In this document: positions 37,162-50,600 of the stretch, piece after piece | Layout of the letters: the number at the start of each line of letters is the position of its first letter | How positions within the stretch are numbered: position 1 is the stretch's first letter | Source: Heliopora coerulea | Lineage: Eukaryota; Cnidaria; Anthozoa; Scleralcyonacea; Helioporidae | DNA length: 64,000 bases | Direction: 5' to 3' | Assembly (NCBI GenBank): GCA_030142905.1 | Contig: JASJOG010000239.1 | Location: 1 to 64,000, forward strand | Notes under the pieces: generated by a model | Told to the model about the DNA's origin: nothing | Databases searched by the model: none | What the model saw: only the letters and a program-made list of their open reading frames with translations | Translations under genes and position numbers: made by a program

Positions 37162-37258
37162 GAATTTATAACAACACCAAAAGTCATTCACAAAGGAAGA
37201 GCAATTGACACCAAATACCCCTTACCTATTGGTCTCTACCTGTTAATGAAACATCTGT
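37162..37258 (+). CDS. Possible coding exon, plus-strand gene
   Basis: A TTACTTTCATAG acceptor and a GTAAGT donor bound one open frame encoding ITTPKVIHKGRAIDTKYPL followed by PIGLYLLMKHL. The composition looks coding. Its end phase (two bases left over) does not match the exon at 37629 directly, so an unseen exon would have to lie between. The family is not recognised. Confidence 0.35.
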
Positions 37259-37376
37259 AAGTCAATTCATGCGCGGAAAACCTGAGAACATGCAAACATC
37301 CTGCTTACCGAATAGGTTGAAGTTAATCTTGCACTTTCGTCGTTCAAATAACAATTATCCATTTTCAGTTTTTTAC

Positions 37377-37412
37377 CTTTTTCTCGCGAAATATCAAGCT
37401 CATTTTCTCGTG
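37377..37412 (-). CDS. GSE1-like gene, exon 17 (small)
   Basis: 36 nt; acceptor CCCTTTTCATTTTAG, donor AAAAAG|GTAAAA. In the phase inherited from exon 16 it reads ARENELDISREK, continuing the charged helix. The gene's final exon is not identified; the donor is weak, so this end is less certain than the rest. Confidence 0.5.
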
Positions 37413-40400
37413 CTAAAATGAAAAGGGAAAAAAAGTCATATTTATTATGTGTGAAATAAGAAGTTCAAAATCCGCAAGAAAACAACTCGAATTTTTACCG
37501 ACATTTTAAATGAGATGAATGCATACAACCTAAAATCCTCTTTAACGCTTCAGATAACTCTTCACGATTTCAGTCTGGTATTGCCATGAACTACAACTAA
37601 GTAAAAACTTTCCTTTTTGAAATAACAGCTACATCAGTTGAATCATTTGTGGAAGGAAACATTCATGAACAAGTATCAGAACTGGATTTCGACCAGTTTA
37701 AATGGCTGATAATCGCAACAGCTGTGGTCTCAACTTTGCAGATCTTTGGCCAGAAAATAGCCAAAGGTACGACATTGTCTAGAGATAAGTAGTTTTAAAA
37801 CCGCACCACAACATCAAATGGCTAAGAACTGGTTGTTTTCTCCACTTTAGCATTGACAATCACCCTTCGTCGTTTCCCTTCAGTATCTAAATTCTCTCCC
37901 ATTCTTTCTTAATGTTCTTTTACAAGTACGAGTAGTTTAAATGTTTGGTGACAAACACATTATCAGACGAAGAGCAAGTAAATATTTTACTTTTCCATCC
38001 GACAGCTGCTCTGAATTTTAATTTTAACCTTCAAAGTCTTCAGTCATTTCGACTAGTAAAAATCATCTACAGACTCATTGTCATCTGCTTAGAATAAAAC
38101 GAAACAGCATGTTTACCTTTGTTGTACTCGCGATACGACAGGACAACTTTCTTTGTTCCAGGCCACTTGGGAATATCATACTCTGGCAGCTGAAAATAAC
38201 GAAGGGAGAACAGCCCATGATATTTTTCTACCTCTCTGATCTTGTATTTGGATGCAAGGGAGAGTGAAAGAATTAACTTGCATGAGAAGCTTATTTATTT
38301 TTGACGCCAAAGTAACATATGGCTCAGCAGAAATTGGTCGTAAATCAAACCAACAGAGAGTAGGCAGTACCGCATGTAGTAAGAAAACCTATTAACACTT
38401 TGTTTTTCCAACGTTCTAACTACAACTCTAACGAAAGTGCTACCCTTAATTACAATGTAAACCAGCTTTCACTTCAAACATTTTTTAGAGATTACAGTTG
38501 AGATATTTATTACCATTTAGATATTAGTATTCTACATACTTGTGCTGAAACTCAAACCTATGAATCCTGTCGTTCCAAAAACTATGCACTGGAAAAAAGT
38601 CCGAAAAGTTTCCGCCATGGATCGCAACACAGTGATTCAACTTTCCATGAATACTTATATTAAATAGTCGACAATTAGTGTGATTTAACTTCGAAAAAAA
38701 AATGCTTATTCGACACTGCGACCAATTACACAAGTAACCACTTAAACTGGCAACTACACTAACATGTATTTTCACTCACCCAAGATGACGCCATTTCACT
38801 GCCTTGATCGTGATACATGTCTAAGTTAGCGGCTGCCACAGGAGCACAACTCTCATTTCCCTTCAGTGAACTTGGTGGTTGTAATTCAACTAAGTTGGCT
38901 TCACTGGAGAGTTCTTCCGTAAGCAACGATGATTTGTGCTCAAGTAACGTCCTGTCATCCTTAGCGGTGGAATTTTCATTTATGGAGAAAAGGTTACTGT
39001 GATATGATGGCGGGCGAAACGCGGACGGTAAGCCTCGATACGGGCTCTGTGAATGTGTTAGTGAGTGCAGAGTTAAATGGGGTCCTGGATCTAGTGTGTT
39101 TGAGTTGCGCGATGGTCGAGGTGGTGGCGTGCTAACCTCGTACGAGTTATGAAACGCTTTTTCGTTGTCATTTTTCCCTGAAGATTTCCAGTCGTTTTTT
39201 CTTGAGTTCTTGGTCTCTCCTTGACCATCTATTTCCTTTTGATCGTTCGTGGTGGTTGTTTCTACGCTGTCAGGTGATGACGTCGACTCCTGTTCCTGTG
39301 AATCTTTTATAGGCAAGATCAGGCCATACTCCTGAAGGAGTTGCTGTTTTTGTCGAGTGATTGGGCCACTTACGTCCAAATCCAAAGGCGTTCTACTTCG
39401 ATTTTTTTCTTTTTCTTCTTTTTTCTGAAATAAAACGAGGGATTACAAAAGTAAATTCAAAGTATAAAGCCTAAAGTAAGAAAAAAAATTTCACATTTCC
39501 GTTGAGAAAACATTGTATTATTACTCCTGTAGGTCAATAAACTGTGAGCTGCACTTCTACTAAAGGCATATTTTCACGTTGTGATTACCCTTCTTGGCAT
39601 ATGCATATTGTTTCTGGGGTGCAATGGCTGGTTAAAATTTGCTCGCCAATGAAGCAATATATCCACAAGACTGTAGTAAGCTTAAAAGTATATGACGGTT
39701 GCATCGTGTAGATGGCCGAACGTGCGAGTTTATCGAAATCATTAACATACTAAAGCTGCGACGATGACTTTACATTAAGTTATATATTTTACCAGAGGAA
39801 ATCATATGTTTAAATATACATTACGTTAGAAGGTTAACAAACTAGAAAAATGTCTGTGTATGAAGATAGAAAGATGTGTACGGCAGGAGAGGTTATTTTG
39901 TACGCCACTGTATCTGGGGCTAAGAACTCGAGGCAGGTTTAAGCCGTGAAAGACAGGAAGGAAATAAGACTACTTTTCCTCCAATTCACAGCAGCTATTG
40001 AAACAACTGACCTCTTTCTTAGTTCTTTTTGTCCTTCTTTGAAATCTCTGGGTCCTTCGCTCCCATCTGTTTTTTTCAAAATCATCTTCGAGCTCTAAAT
40101 GATGGAATACAGTGAACTAAAATTCCTTGCATGGACCACTTTGAAAGAGAGAAAACAAAACTTTTTCTTCAAGAACATCAGTAGTGTAAATCAGTTGTTT
40201 CTAAAGAAAATCCTTTTAGCCAAACAAATATATTACCTTGTCGCTTCCGATGAGTAACGAGTCCTAAGTTGGACAAAAAGTCGACTTTCTAACAGGAAAA
40301 GACAAAAAGTTACAATACAGCCATGGTCTAAGCAGCAATTGTCGTACACAACTGTTCATGATGAAGGATAAGACAACCGCACCAAGGCTATTAATCACTT

Positions 40401-41582
40401 GCGAGAATCACGTCGTGTAGATGGTGTTTTTAGTCGATAAGATAGTTCACATAGACTGATAAAGACTGTTATAGAGTAAGAACTGCCTTTGCAGACGCAG
40501 ATATGATCCTATCCATGTGCCAAGCCTGAGGCTACTTCAAGCTGTGAAAGTCGTTTTCGTTTTTCCTTGGGTAATTTACAGGTCATGTCTTGATCTTCAC
40601 TTTAATACGTAATCACCATAGACTATGAACCGTAAAGTGCACGAACACTCTTTTCAAGCGAAACAGGCTGATAACAGTCAGTCTCGTTATAAAGTTTACT
40701 CCGGACTATTAAGGTACTTAATGCATGACAAAGCAAGCAAACAAATCTCCCTCCTAGTGCAAAACCGGGCGCTTTCACTTCATCACTATTAATAGTTACT
40801 CTGCCATTTACAAACAATTACTATTACTTAAAGATTTATAAGAAGCAAATCAACGTGCCTTAACTTTGATGAAACCACGAACACAAAGCATTAGTTGTAA
40901 ATCTAAAGAGGTAAATATCAACGCCTAACCTTATAGTAAGCTTCACTTTCCTTCTCCTGCTCTATGCTAATTCCTTTCGTAGACTTAACAACGTCCGTGT
41001 TTTTTTCTCCGTTGTCCACTCGATTTTCTTTATTACTCTCACGTTCGTCTTCAATAGCAGTAATATCCTCGTCCAACTTTCGTTTTCCACTCCCAAAGGC
41101 CGCAGAACGGCGTTCTAGGAACACATAAAAGGGCAAAAAAACACCAGAAAATCAAAAATTACCTGACAAACGTATCACCGTGTTTTGAACAGTTGAAAAA
41201 ACGAGATCCTAAAACTCAACAATGCTCCTCAAGGAATACCAAAAAAAAATACAAAAAAAACAAAAAACAAAAAAAAACCAGTTATAGTTTTCATGTCTTG
41301 AACACCAGTTTGTTTTTTTTTTTTAGGTTCTCCCAGTCAAACAAACACTTGTAAAATTTGTAAAATAATACAGCACCTGCACGTTAGTTCACACACAGGC
41401 TTCTTTTTCAAATTACTTCGTTGGAGAATTTCTCAAACGAATAGACCCAAATTCATCCAAATCCTAGCGTGTAATGTAACCTTAGTGTTGCACTAATTCC
41501 AAAAAGTCGCTGTATTTTTGTGAAGGTTCGTCAGTTCTACTATAGAAATGTGGGACGTGTCATGCACACCTGGAACTGGACA

Positions 41583-41647
<65 letters not shown>

Positions 41648-44600
41648 AGTAGGTACAAGTAACAAAGTCAGTTTCCACAACTACATCGGCCAGATTTCAG
41701 TACTTCATATCTGAGTTCTACAGATTGCCGTAAGAATGTTTGAAGGGTTACCTTTCCTTTCAGAAACTGTCATTAGTCCAAGATCTTTCAGAAACTGCAG
41801 TTTCTAAGACGATATAGACTTCAGTTATTACACGAACATATAGACAAAAGTTAATTCACACAGTGCCTTCGTTAATTGTTATAAAGTTTCTATCACTTTC
41901 TCTCAGGTTCTATAAAATAAACTGGTTATTTGTCTAAAAATACCACTCACATGTCCACGTACTCTTAGTGTGAGAAATGTCGATATATTTGACCAAGCTG
42001 TGATGAACGTCTTTGGCTAGAGAGTTAATTATTTGGGGGAAGAGGCAAAGATCTACTCCATTCCATAGTAATAATTGTAGGACAACCTCTGCTGTTCCAC
42101 CAGCCAAGGTTTCGACTTAGCCATGGTCCTAGCGTTTTGTTCTTGGACAGCGGTACACATTTTTACATCGCTAACCTTCATTCAAGCACTCCTATTTTCT
42201 AGCAACGTCACTTATTGCGGGGTACTAAAATGTCTACCTGCGGTTCGTGGTTGTATTTCTCGCTATCTTTGCTGACATTACCACTCGAAACCAAACCACT
42301 TGGTTCAAATCGCTCCACTCCGTTCCTGCAGGTCTCCGCGAGAAAATTGTCGTGAGGAAGTCCTGATTTTGTGCAAAATGACAAAAACAAAATCATCCAA
42401 CATCATAATGGAAAAAGTCAACTCGACAAGTGTTTAACTCTTGGTATGTATTTTGTTATTTTGACCAACTTTCTCCGCATTTGAGAACATAACAGATATT
42501 TAAGATACGAAAAACTGCCCTGCATGTCTCCTGTTTGGAACAGGTATCAGCTGTCAAAAAGTCAACCACATGAACGATTTTCAGCAGTTTTCCAAACAGT
42601 CTAATTTCACATTTGGCTGGTTAATCAAGGTCGTTATTCGATCAACTGAGAAGTGAACAGCTGGATACCTCCATCATGGCGCGTGTTTTGCTTGATTTCT
42701 AAGAGTACCGAATTGTAAGTTCCGAACAACGACCGCATGTAATTGATGGAACTTGAATAAACCTACCGGAGCTGCAATTAAGTAAGTTTCTCGCTGCTTT
42801 TCCAATCAACAATGTGACACACGTTAGAGTCATAAAACATTCATGTGCAATGGGTTAGAAAATTACTGCGATAATCATCATCCTGTCAGCCGCTCAACCA
42901 TGGGAAAACATCGCGCAGCGACAAAGGACTGTCATGAATGGTTTTGAATGAGTATGAGAAAACTGGAACTGCTACAGAAGAAAATGACGGTAGTTTTGAA
43001 CATCGCGAAATTACCGTCACAACTACTAAACAAAGGAGCGCAACCAGAAAATTTATAAGACATGTTAGATCGGCCAGTCATTATTCGAGAATTTTGATGG
43101 TCCAACGTGTAAAAGATCGTTGAAGTTACATACGTCCATTGTTAATTAATTCAATGCCAACGGACAAGCGACGAAAAAGTTAGTGGTAAATAAGCAAGAA
43201 TTCCTCCAATCATTTTCTAATCATGTTTCTTGTCAAAATTATTTGTTCAACAAATATATGCTCACTGCTAAAACCCAACTTACCCAAGGTTGCTTGCTCT
43301 CCATTCACAAACATGTGCCTTTGTTTTTCAAGCCACTCGCTCACGGCTTTGTTGTCCAGGAAGTGCGATGGCTGTTGAAGATATTCCCTGTACGTTCTAG
43401 TGTCCATTCTAGTCGACCTGGGGGCCTGGGGTGGATAACCATGGGGATAAAACAGTTCATGCTGCTGACCACCAGGAGGTCGGTAAATGCTTGACACATG
43501 CATCGTCTGAGGGTGCTGAGCTACAGCTTGGTCATGGTGGAGAGCGTACCCAAATTCTGGAAACGGAATTTGGTCTACGTCCATCATTTTTCTTTCGTTA
43601 CTACTTTCATTTGTTCTCTCATGATTCATCGATAAGTTTTTATCCATGTCTTCCCTTTCACCCTGCTTTCCTTGTTCTTTCTACAAAATATCAGTGAAAG
43701 TTTCAAGACTTATTAACCATATTCCACGACAAGTCAGCCATATGTACAAGAACTGGACCCGGCTTAAAATTCGCATGCATTTTAATAGCAATAAATATCC
43801 AGATATTTTTTTCCACAATAAATTCACACCTTAGACGTGTCCTCCAGCTCAGACTCTTTCTGTTGGAGAAGTTTTTGTCGAAACTGGTACAACTCCTGCT
43901 GTACTTCCCGCTTTTGTTGCCTCATTTGTTGCTGTCTGTGTTGCCACTCAATTTCCTCTTGTCTCAAGCGTCGCTTCTGTTCAAACATCTTCCTCGTCCA
44001 CATGATTTGATGTTCCTGCATAATGTGAAGTGAAACCACATTTCATTGATTTTGCACCAAAAAAGAATTAAGGCAAATGACATGATGACAACAACATAAT
44101 GACTACAGTATATTCCCTTATGTCAGCAGAAAATCAAACTGTGCAGTTGTATTTACATCTCCATTTACTTTTAACGATATAAAATCTTCATTCACGGCCG
44201 CCTTTGAAGAGATATATATTTTTATAATTTAGTCATTCGTACCCTTCGTTTCAGATCTCTTCCTCCTTCAAGATCACCTTCCCTCTCCTCGTGCGACGTG
44301 TCGCCTGGAGAAGAACGCAGAGTTAGGGGTCCAGGACTTACAGCCGACGTGACCACAGCGGGAGTTCCTGCATTGTTCTGGCTATGGCGAGCACACGAAG
44401 AAGACGAAGAAGTTTGACAGGTTTCCGTTCGAGATAAAGCAGGCTTTGGAGAAATAACTTCCAAATCTTTTTCGGTTTCTTTGGGTATTGAAGAATTGGC
44501 TGTTTTTACATTAGAAACCACACAGGAATCAGATCTTGGACTGGTCTAATAGATGAAAAGCCCAGGAAACTACGGTTAGGATTTAAGAGACAAAAAGGTT

Positions 44601-47600
44601 ATTTAGCGTTGATTTAGCAGCTAATGCCAGATGGCTAAAGAGTGTTTCTCTACAGAAGTTATGAAAAAAAGCCACAAGCTTTCTATACCTTCTCAAGATT
44701 CTTTTCTCGAGCATGCTGCAAGTCGCCGCCATACGATCGTTGTTGTAAACTCATTTGGCCTGATAAAGGTTTGAGTTGATCTTGTTCCATGACGTACAAG
44801 GGACGGTCACGTGGCGAAAAGAAGTGAGTGTGTCTTTCGTGTTGCTGACGTAAATGTTCCATGGCTCTTCGCTTACGCCACGTTTCTTGATCAAATCCCG
44901 GAGGAATGAGTCCATGTGGCTCAACCACCTTAAGAAATAAAATATGTACTGTAAACTGGTGTATAACAGGAATTCCAAACCAGACATCCAGGCAATATGT
45001 GTTTAAATTTGTAAAAGCAGAATAAATTGATAGAATGTAAATAAAACACAATAATAAAATATCTCAGCCCAGAGCTTGTTTGCACTCAAGGGCACGCACG
45101 AGAAGCGAATGATGGAAACCTCCAAAACAATTACGAATTCTTCAACTAAATAAGCACCTCTCTTTTAGGTATGTACAATACACGTTCTTTTTCAAACGAA
45201 TACACGTAACTTTCATCCATAAAATATTTTACAGCTGGGAAACACTTATTAATACTGTGTGGTGTATCTCAGCCTGTTACTCAACTACACATACACTGTT
45301 AGTGTATGTAGCGTTGGCGAGCTACTGGTTATTTCTTCTACCACATGTACAATTTAATTCAGCACTTGCTAGTATTGTTTTCAATCGGACTCACTGGCGG
45401 TGGATAGTAAGGAAACTGCGACATGTAAACGGAATCACCCATGGCCGGTCTTTGGAGAAACGGCATATAAAACTGATGTGATGGAGGCTGAGGAGGAACC
45501 GTTCTTACGCGAGCAAGATCTTGCATATGAACCTGACCGTGAAGCTCCTCAAGAGGACTGGATTTGGTTTCATAGCCTAGAGAAAAATGGTGCAACAAAA
45601 CAAGAAATATTTAAAAAGCCCTGAAAAAACAGCAGTTTCTTTTTTAACTCCAAACCAAGACAACTCTTCACATTTCAAGAAGTAGTCAAACCAACGAAAA
45701 AATTGTTTCACAACAAAATCTTAAGAAAACGAACTTCACCAAAATTGTATAAATTAAAGGTAGACTTTTGAATGCAAAACTCCTAGGAATAGATTATGAG
45801 ATATAAAACACAAGTAAAGGTGCAGGGGAAAAAGACATGCAGGTGTCACAACGACCGATAATTCCTTCCGAACATTTACGAATACGTTTCACTTCATTTC
45901 ACCCGTGGAAAACATCTCTATTTTATGCTCCTTTTTGCTCTATTTTATTGCAGATAGATGGCTTTAAACAGATATTACGTTAAACTTGGCAAGTGACAGA
46001 TTATATTATGCCCTCTTCCGTCACAACTTAATTGTTATAGGTGAAAAAGTACTCACTAAGAGAATATTTCATTATTTTTTTCAAGCATTTTCTTCTTTTT
46101 AACGGGCTTATACAATGTTTTCATTTTGTCAAGAAATAGTAAGAGGAAATAAGAAAATAGCCGGAAAATTGAAATTTTGAATGCCCAAAGGTGTATTCTG
46201 GTGTATTTTCAGGATCCAAAAAACTTATCCTCGAGGCCTTTGCACACATTATTATAATCAAGAGAATGAGATCAGTCAAAAGTCTTATCCGTTACCATAA
46301 GTTAGTACTTCTTTAAAACTGCACTCCAAAATGCTAAAATGATTTTCCTTCGTTTGTTTCAAGTACGCACATCACTAAATCTTTAGAACTGACTGTTCAA
46401 TATCTGTAATAATATCGATATCAGTGATCCACTACATTAAATTCAATCCATACTTTCGAATACAAAAAGTACCCGGCGCAAATGCTAAAAGTGGCCGGCA
46501 ACTTGCGTTGGGCGTCGGCAACTTTAAAAAGCTCAGTTTAATAATGTCTTTTTACCGTCAACCCTCACAAAATTGGCCTACCTCTAAGGCCTAGAGAAAA
46601 CACGCCAGGCAGGACTTGATGACCCATACTTGGTGACACACTAATGAGATCTGGAGCTGAGGGCAAATTTAAGTGTCCGCGGTTTTCTAGAATTGAATAT
46701 TCAAACAAGAACATTTTTCGTTTCAGATACATCATCTCTAAAATCTTTACAAACAAATAATAATTCAATTTGAATTGCAGTTAAAATATGATTTATACTA
46801 AACCAAAGAGATTCAGATTTTAAAGCGCTGTAGCCCCACATCTGTATGACGTTATACAACCGTTGTAGCGAGGGAAAATGGCGGAATGTGCAAGAGATAC
46901 AAAATCATTTTGTGTAAGGTGGCTAAAAACACCACTTACATAATCCGTTGAATCATTCAGATTCAACGGATTATGTTGAATCAGTAGCCAAGTCAGATGA
47001 AAACGATTCCGTTAATGAGTTGAAAAACGATTCCGTACAGCACATACAGAGCATTTATTACTAATTTAACTAACAAACTTGAGTGGACAGAAAGCATAGA
47101 AAGTGAAACATGTTACTTGCAAATATATTTCAATGGTTACCTTTACTAGTCAGAAAACTTGGGTCTGAGATTTCTTTCTTGAAACTGCTTGGTCCACCAT
47201 TAAGCTTTGGACTTTCACAACCTTCAGTAAATAAAGCAGCATGCTATCAGTTAGCTATTCATTGTACTTGTCCATGTATATATTGTTTATTCATAGGAAG
47301 TTTGGTAATATCATTTAGAGTAGAATATAAATAGAATATGATAGTTAAATAGAACACGCAGTAGTAAGCTGTTTCACGTACAGGTCCCTCCTAATGAAAT
47401 TAAGTTTGGATATTAAAAACTGATTGGCTACTCTTTAATCATTGAGATGTTACCTACAACAAGTTCTCAATTTTACAACTTAGCTATTTCCAACATGTAG
47501 CATGTCAGTTATTCAATTTATAGCATACCTTTACTTTTAACAGGTGATAGTGTTGGGTTATTGGAATGAGGAATAAGAATAGGTGACTGAGAACCAGGTG

Positions 47601-50600
47601 ACATTGCTTGCTTGGCAAGTTTACGAAGATAAGCTGCAAAACTGGAGTTCTGAGCAGCAGATGAACTCATAGGCAAAGTCTGATTTGGGGATTCCTTAGC
47701 TTGAAGTTGTGATCCCAACTGTTTGTTTCCCAATGCAGTCACCAACTTTGAGTTACAATCATTAGATATATTTGTTGACTGTTCTAGCATTGAAGGGATT
47801 TCTCTGTCATCTCCTTCACTTTCACTGTCACCAATAACCAGAACTGTACAACAATTTGAAGGATGACTGCATGATGACTTGTTTAATGTCTGAAAAAAAA
47901 TAGCTCTCATAACTCAACTTGTTTTCTCGTTTTCTTTTTTTATTCATTTCCAAGGAAATGTTCACCTTAAATTGCCAGCAATTCCTAACAATGATACATC
48001 AATCAAGGACTTAAAATTTTTTTAGATCACCAGCCAATCGGAAGTAGCACCAGAAATTGCTTGACTGATGCATTAAGGTCCTCAACTGGAGATCTAATCT
48101 AAATATGTAGCAGAGTTACTCTGAGCCTCCAAAACTTGCAATTTGAAAGCCTGTAATGTAATCTCAGTTAATTTTAAAAAGAAATAACTGTGCAAATTAA
48201 TGACATTGAAAACCTACATTGTAGGAATAGATAATCTTGCTTGAAAACTAGCATAAGTATAGCCAGTAGAATATATTTGACCATTGTGGGCAAGGGTACA
48301 ATTCACACTTTCATCCTAACAAACGCTAGACACTTTTATTCAGGGTAGGGCATCTGCCAAAAAAATGGCTTAACCTTAACTTCTTAGATAACATTTAGCA
48401 TTACCAACAGCAAAGTAAAAACAACTGACAACATTTATACCATAGGTACTACAGTATAGTTCAGTCTGACATCCCATATGCCAGCATATCGACTCATCTA
48501 GCAAAGCAACAATATTATGCAGTCTCTTTTTACATGGTACAGCATCTGCATCAGGCTATGATGCACCACGAACCAGGCATTAAGCTTTGAAAAATATTTA
48601 AAGTCAAGTAGCTGAGTTAAGCACTGTAGGTATGTGACAATTATAGAGCTGTACAATTTATAGTAGTTCACCTTGACAGGAATCTGACTCATGAGAAATG
48701 CTGACAGTTTAAGCTGCAGTATGAAGGCCCTTCCAATATTTGAGATAGTCACAGATATTTATTCATGCTTTTGATGGTACTGCCCAACATGTAACTACAG
48801 TGTAGTTTTCAGAAGTTTCTTACTGTAAATCCACAGTGCTTGATTTTCTATAAAAACTATTTATAAACAATTAAATCTTGTTAAGAATATAAATGCCCAG
48901 CATAAAGTTTTTACTAGACCCATAATAACCAAGTTAATAAAACAGAAATCTAATTTTGATCGCATGCTTCTGAACATTTAAGAGTTTCGTCTGTACAGGA
49001 AAACCTCTTACCTACACCTCAAATTCTTTAATTCTAGCACATCACAAACAAACTGGCCATTCCACTTCAACTGATAACTTTTCAATTCTTACAGTAGCAC
49101 CTCCTCTTCCAACTTTGAACCTCTCCTCAGGGAAAGTCTACTAATAAAGAAGTTTGACCCATTGCTCAATGCTAAAATTATACCTGTTCCTTTAACATTA
49201 TTCTAATATCATGATTTCTGTTAGCCACTTCTTCCCACCTTATACTCTCACTAAACTCACAACCAGCTCATCATCTGATTGTCAAACCTCTTTGACATGT
49301 TAATCTTTCCTTACACCTAATTACTACCTGTCATAGCTGATAGTTAGAATATAAGTCAAAACACCTGTGCATATTCATCACTTGGAAGATGATGCAAGAC
49401 TAGGCACAAAACATCAGTAAAATTAAATTTCTGTTTTATTAATTTTGTAAAATGTTATGCTAGGCATTAATATTCTTAACAGCATTACACTTTCTGCCTG
49501 GTTTGTCCATTAGAAATGCATACACTGGCACAAAAGAACTTCCAGAGGCATTTTTGTGGAAGACTAGATGTACTTTGCTTCCTACCCACATTTGTACCAC
49601 CCATCACTAAGATCATCCTATCTATAACCCTGGCCCAATGATTTTCTTCCTTGAAAACATACAACAAAGAATGCAATGGTACATTATATAACTAGCAATG
49701 CTTGATTGGCCCAAAGTTTTTTTTCTATATGATCCTCCCCATTAATACCAAAGAATCTCAAGCAACAACTAACCAGCTGGGTTAACAGTTGTGGTGTCCA
49801 ACTTTTTTGTTAGTACAAATTTCATACTGGATGATGTGTGTCAGTGTCTGTACTGTTGCATATGATTTTTTTTTCCAAATTATAGTTGAAAACTATATGA
49901 CATGTTTCTTACTTGGCACAATTGAGTATGTCTGCCAAATCTCTGATCTCAGTAACAAATATAATTCATTGAGCTATGTCACAGATTGATTAAAATTAGG
50001 CATCAACAATGTGTTACATCCAATGATATAATTTATTACCAAGTAATGCAAAAAACATGAATTATACTAGTCTACCTCACTTTGCTAAACCTAAAGCTTT
50101 ACATTACAAAATGATGGTCAAGCTTGGAAAAACATTTACAGTATTTCTGGAGACTGATGATAAAAAATTCAGGCATTTCATATTTGTAACAAACATTCAC
50201 ACAATAAATATTTCTTAGCTACATGTATACATAAAATTGTTTGAGATTGTGTAACTTGGAAGTTCTTCCTTTTTGTAAATACCCTGCATTTGAGGTCATA
50301 CAATATTTTCACAAGCAATCAAAGAAATAATATGCCATGTGCTCATCAACAGAGGGGGGCAACAATCAATTCAATGGACTAAATTAACATTATGCTAATG
50401 AAAGGAAATAGCAGGTTGACTTTCCCTGAACAAATTAAAATAATCATGGTTTAAAGAACAACATTTCCACTCATATGTCTGAGTTAATTCAAATAACTTT
50501 TGAAAAGTACTGACAAATAGAAAAAATTATAATATTTCCTTGTGTAAAAGACAAATTGTCTTCTTTCGTAAGTCCTTGAATAAATTAGTATTGTGCAGGT

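Noticed and set aside
41493..41678. Open frame with His-Thr and Ile-Tyr repeats
   Set aside because: Translation of an AT/GT microsatellite in an intron.
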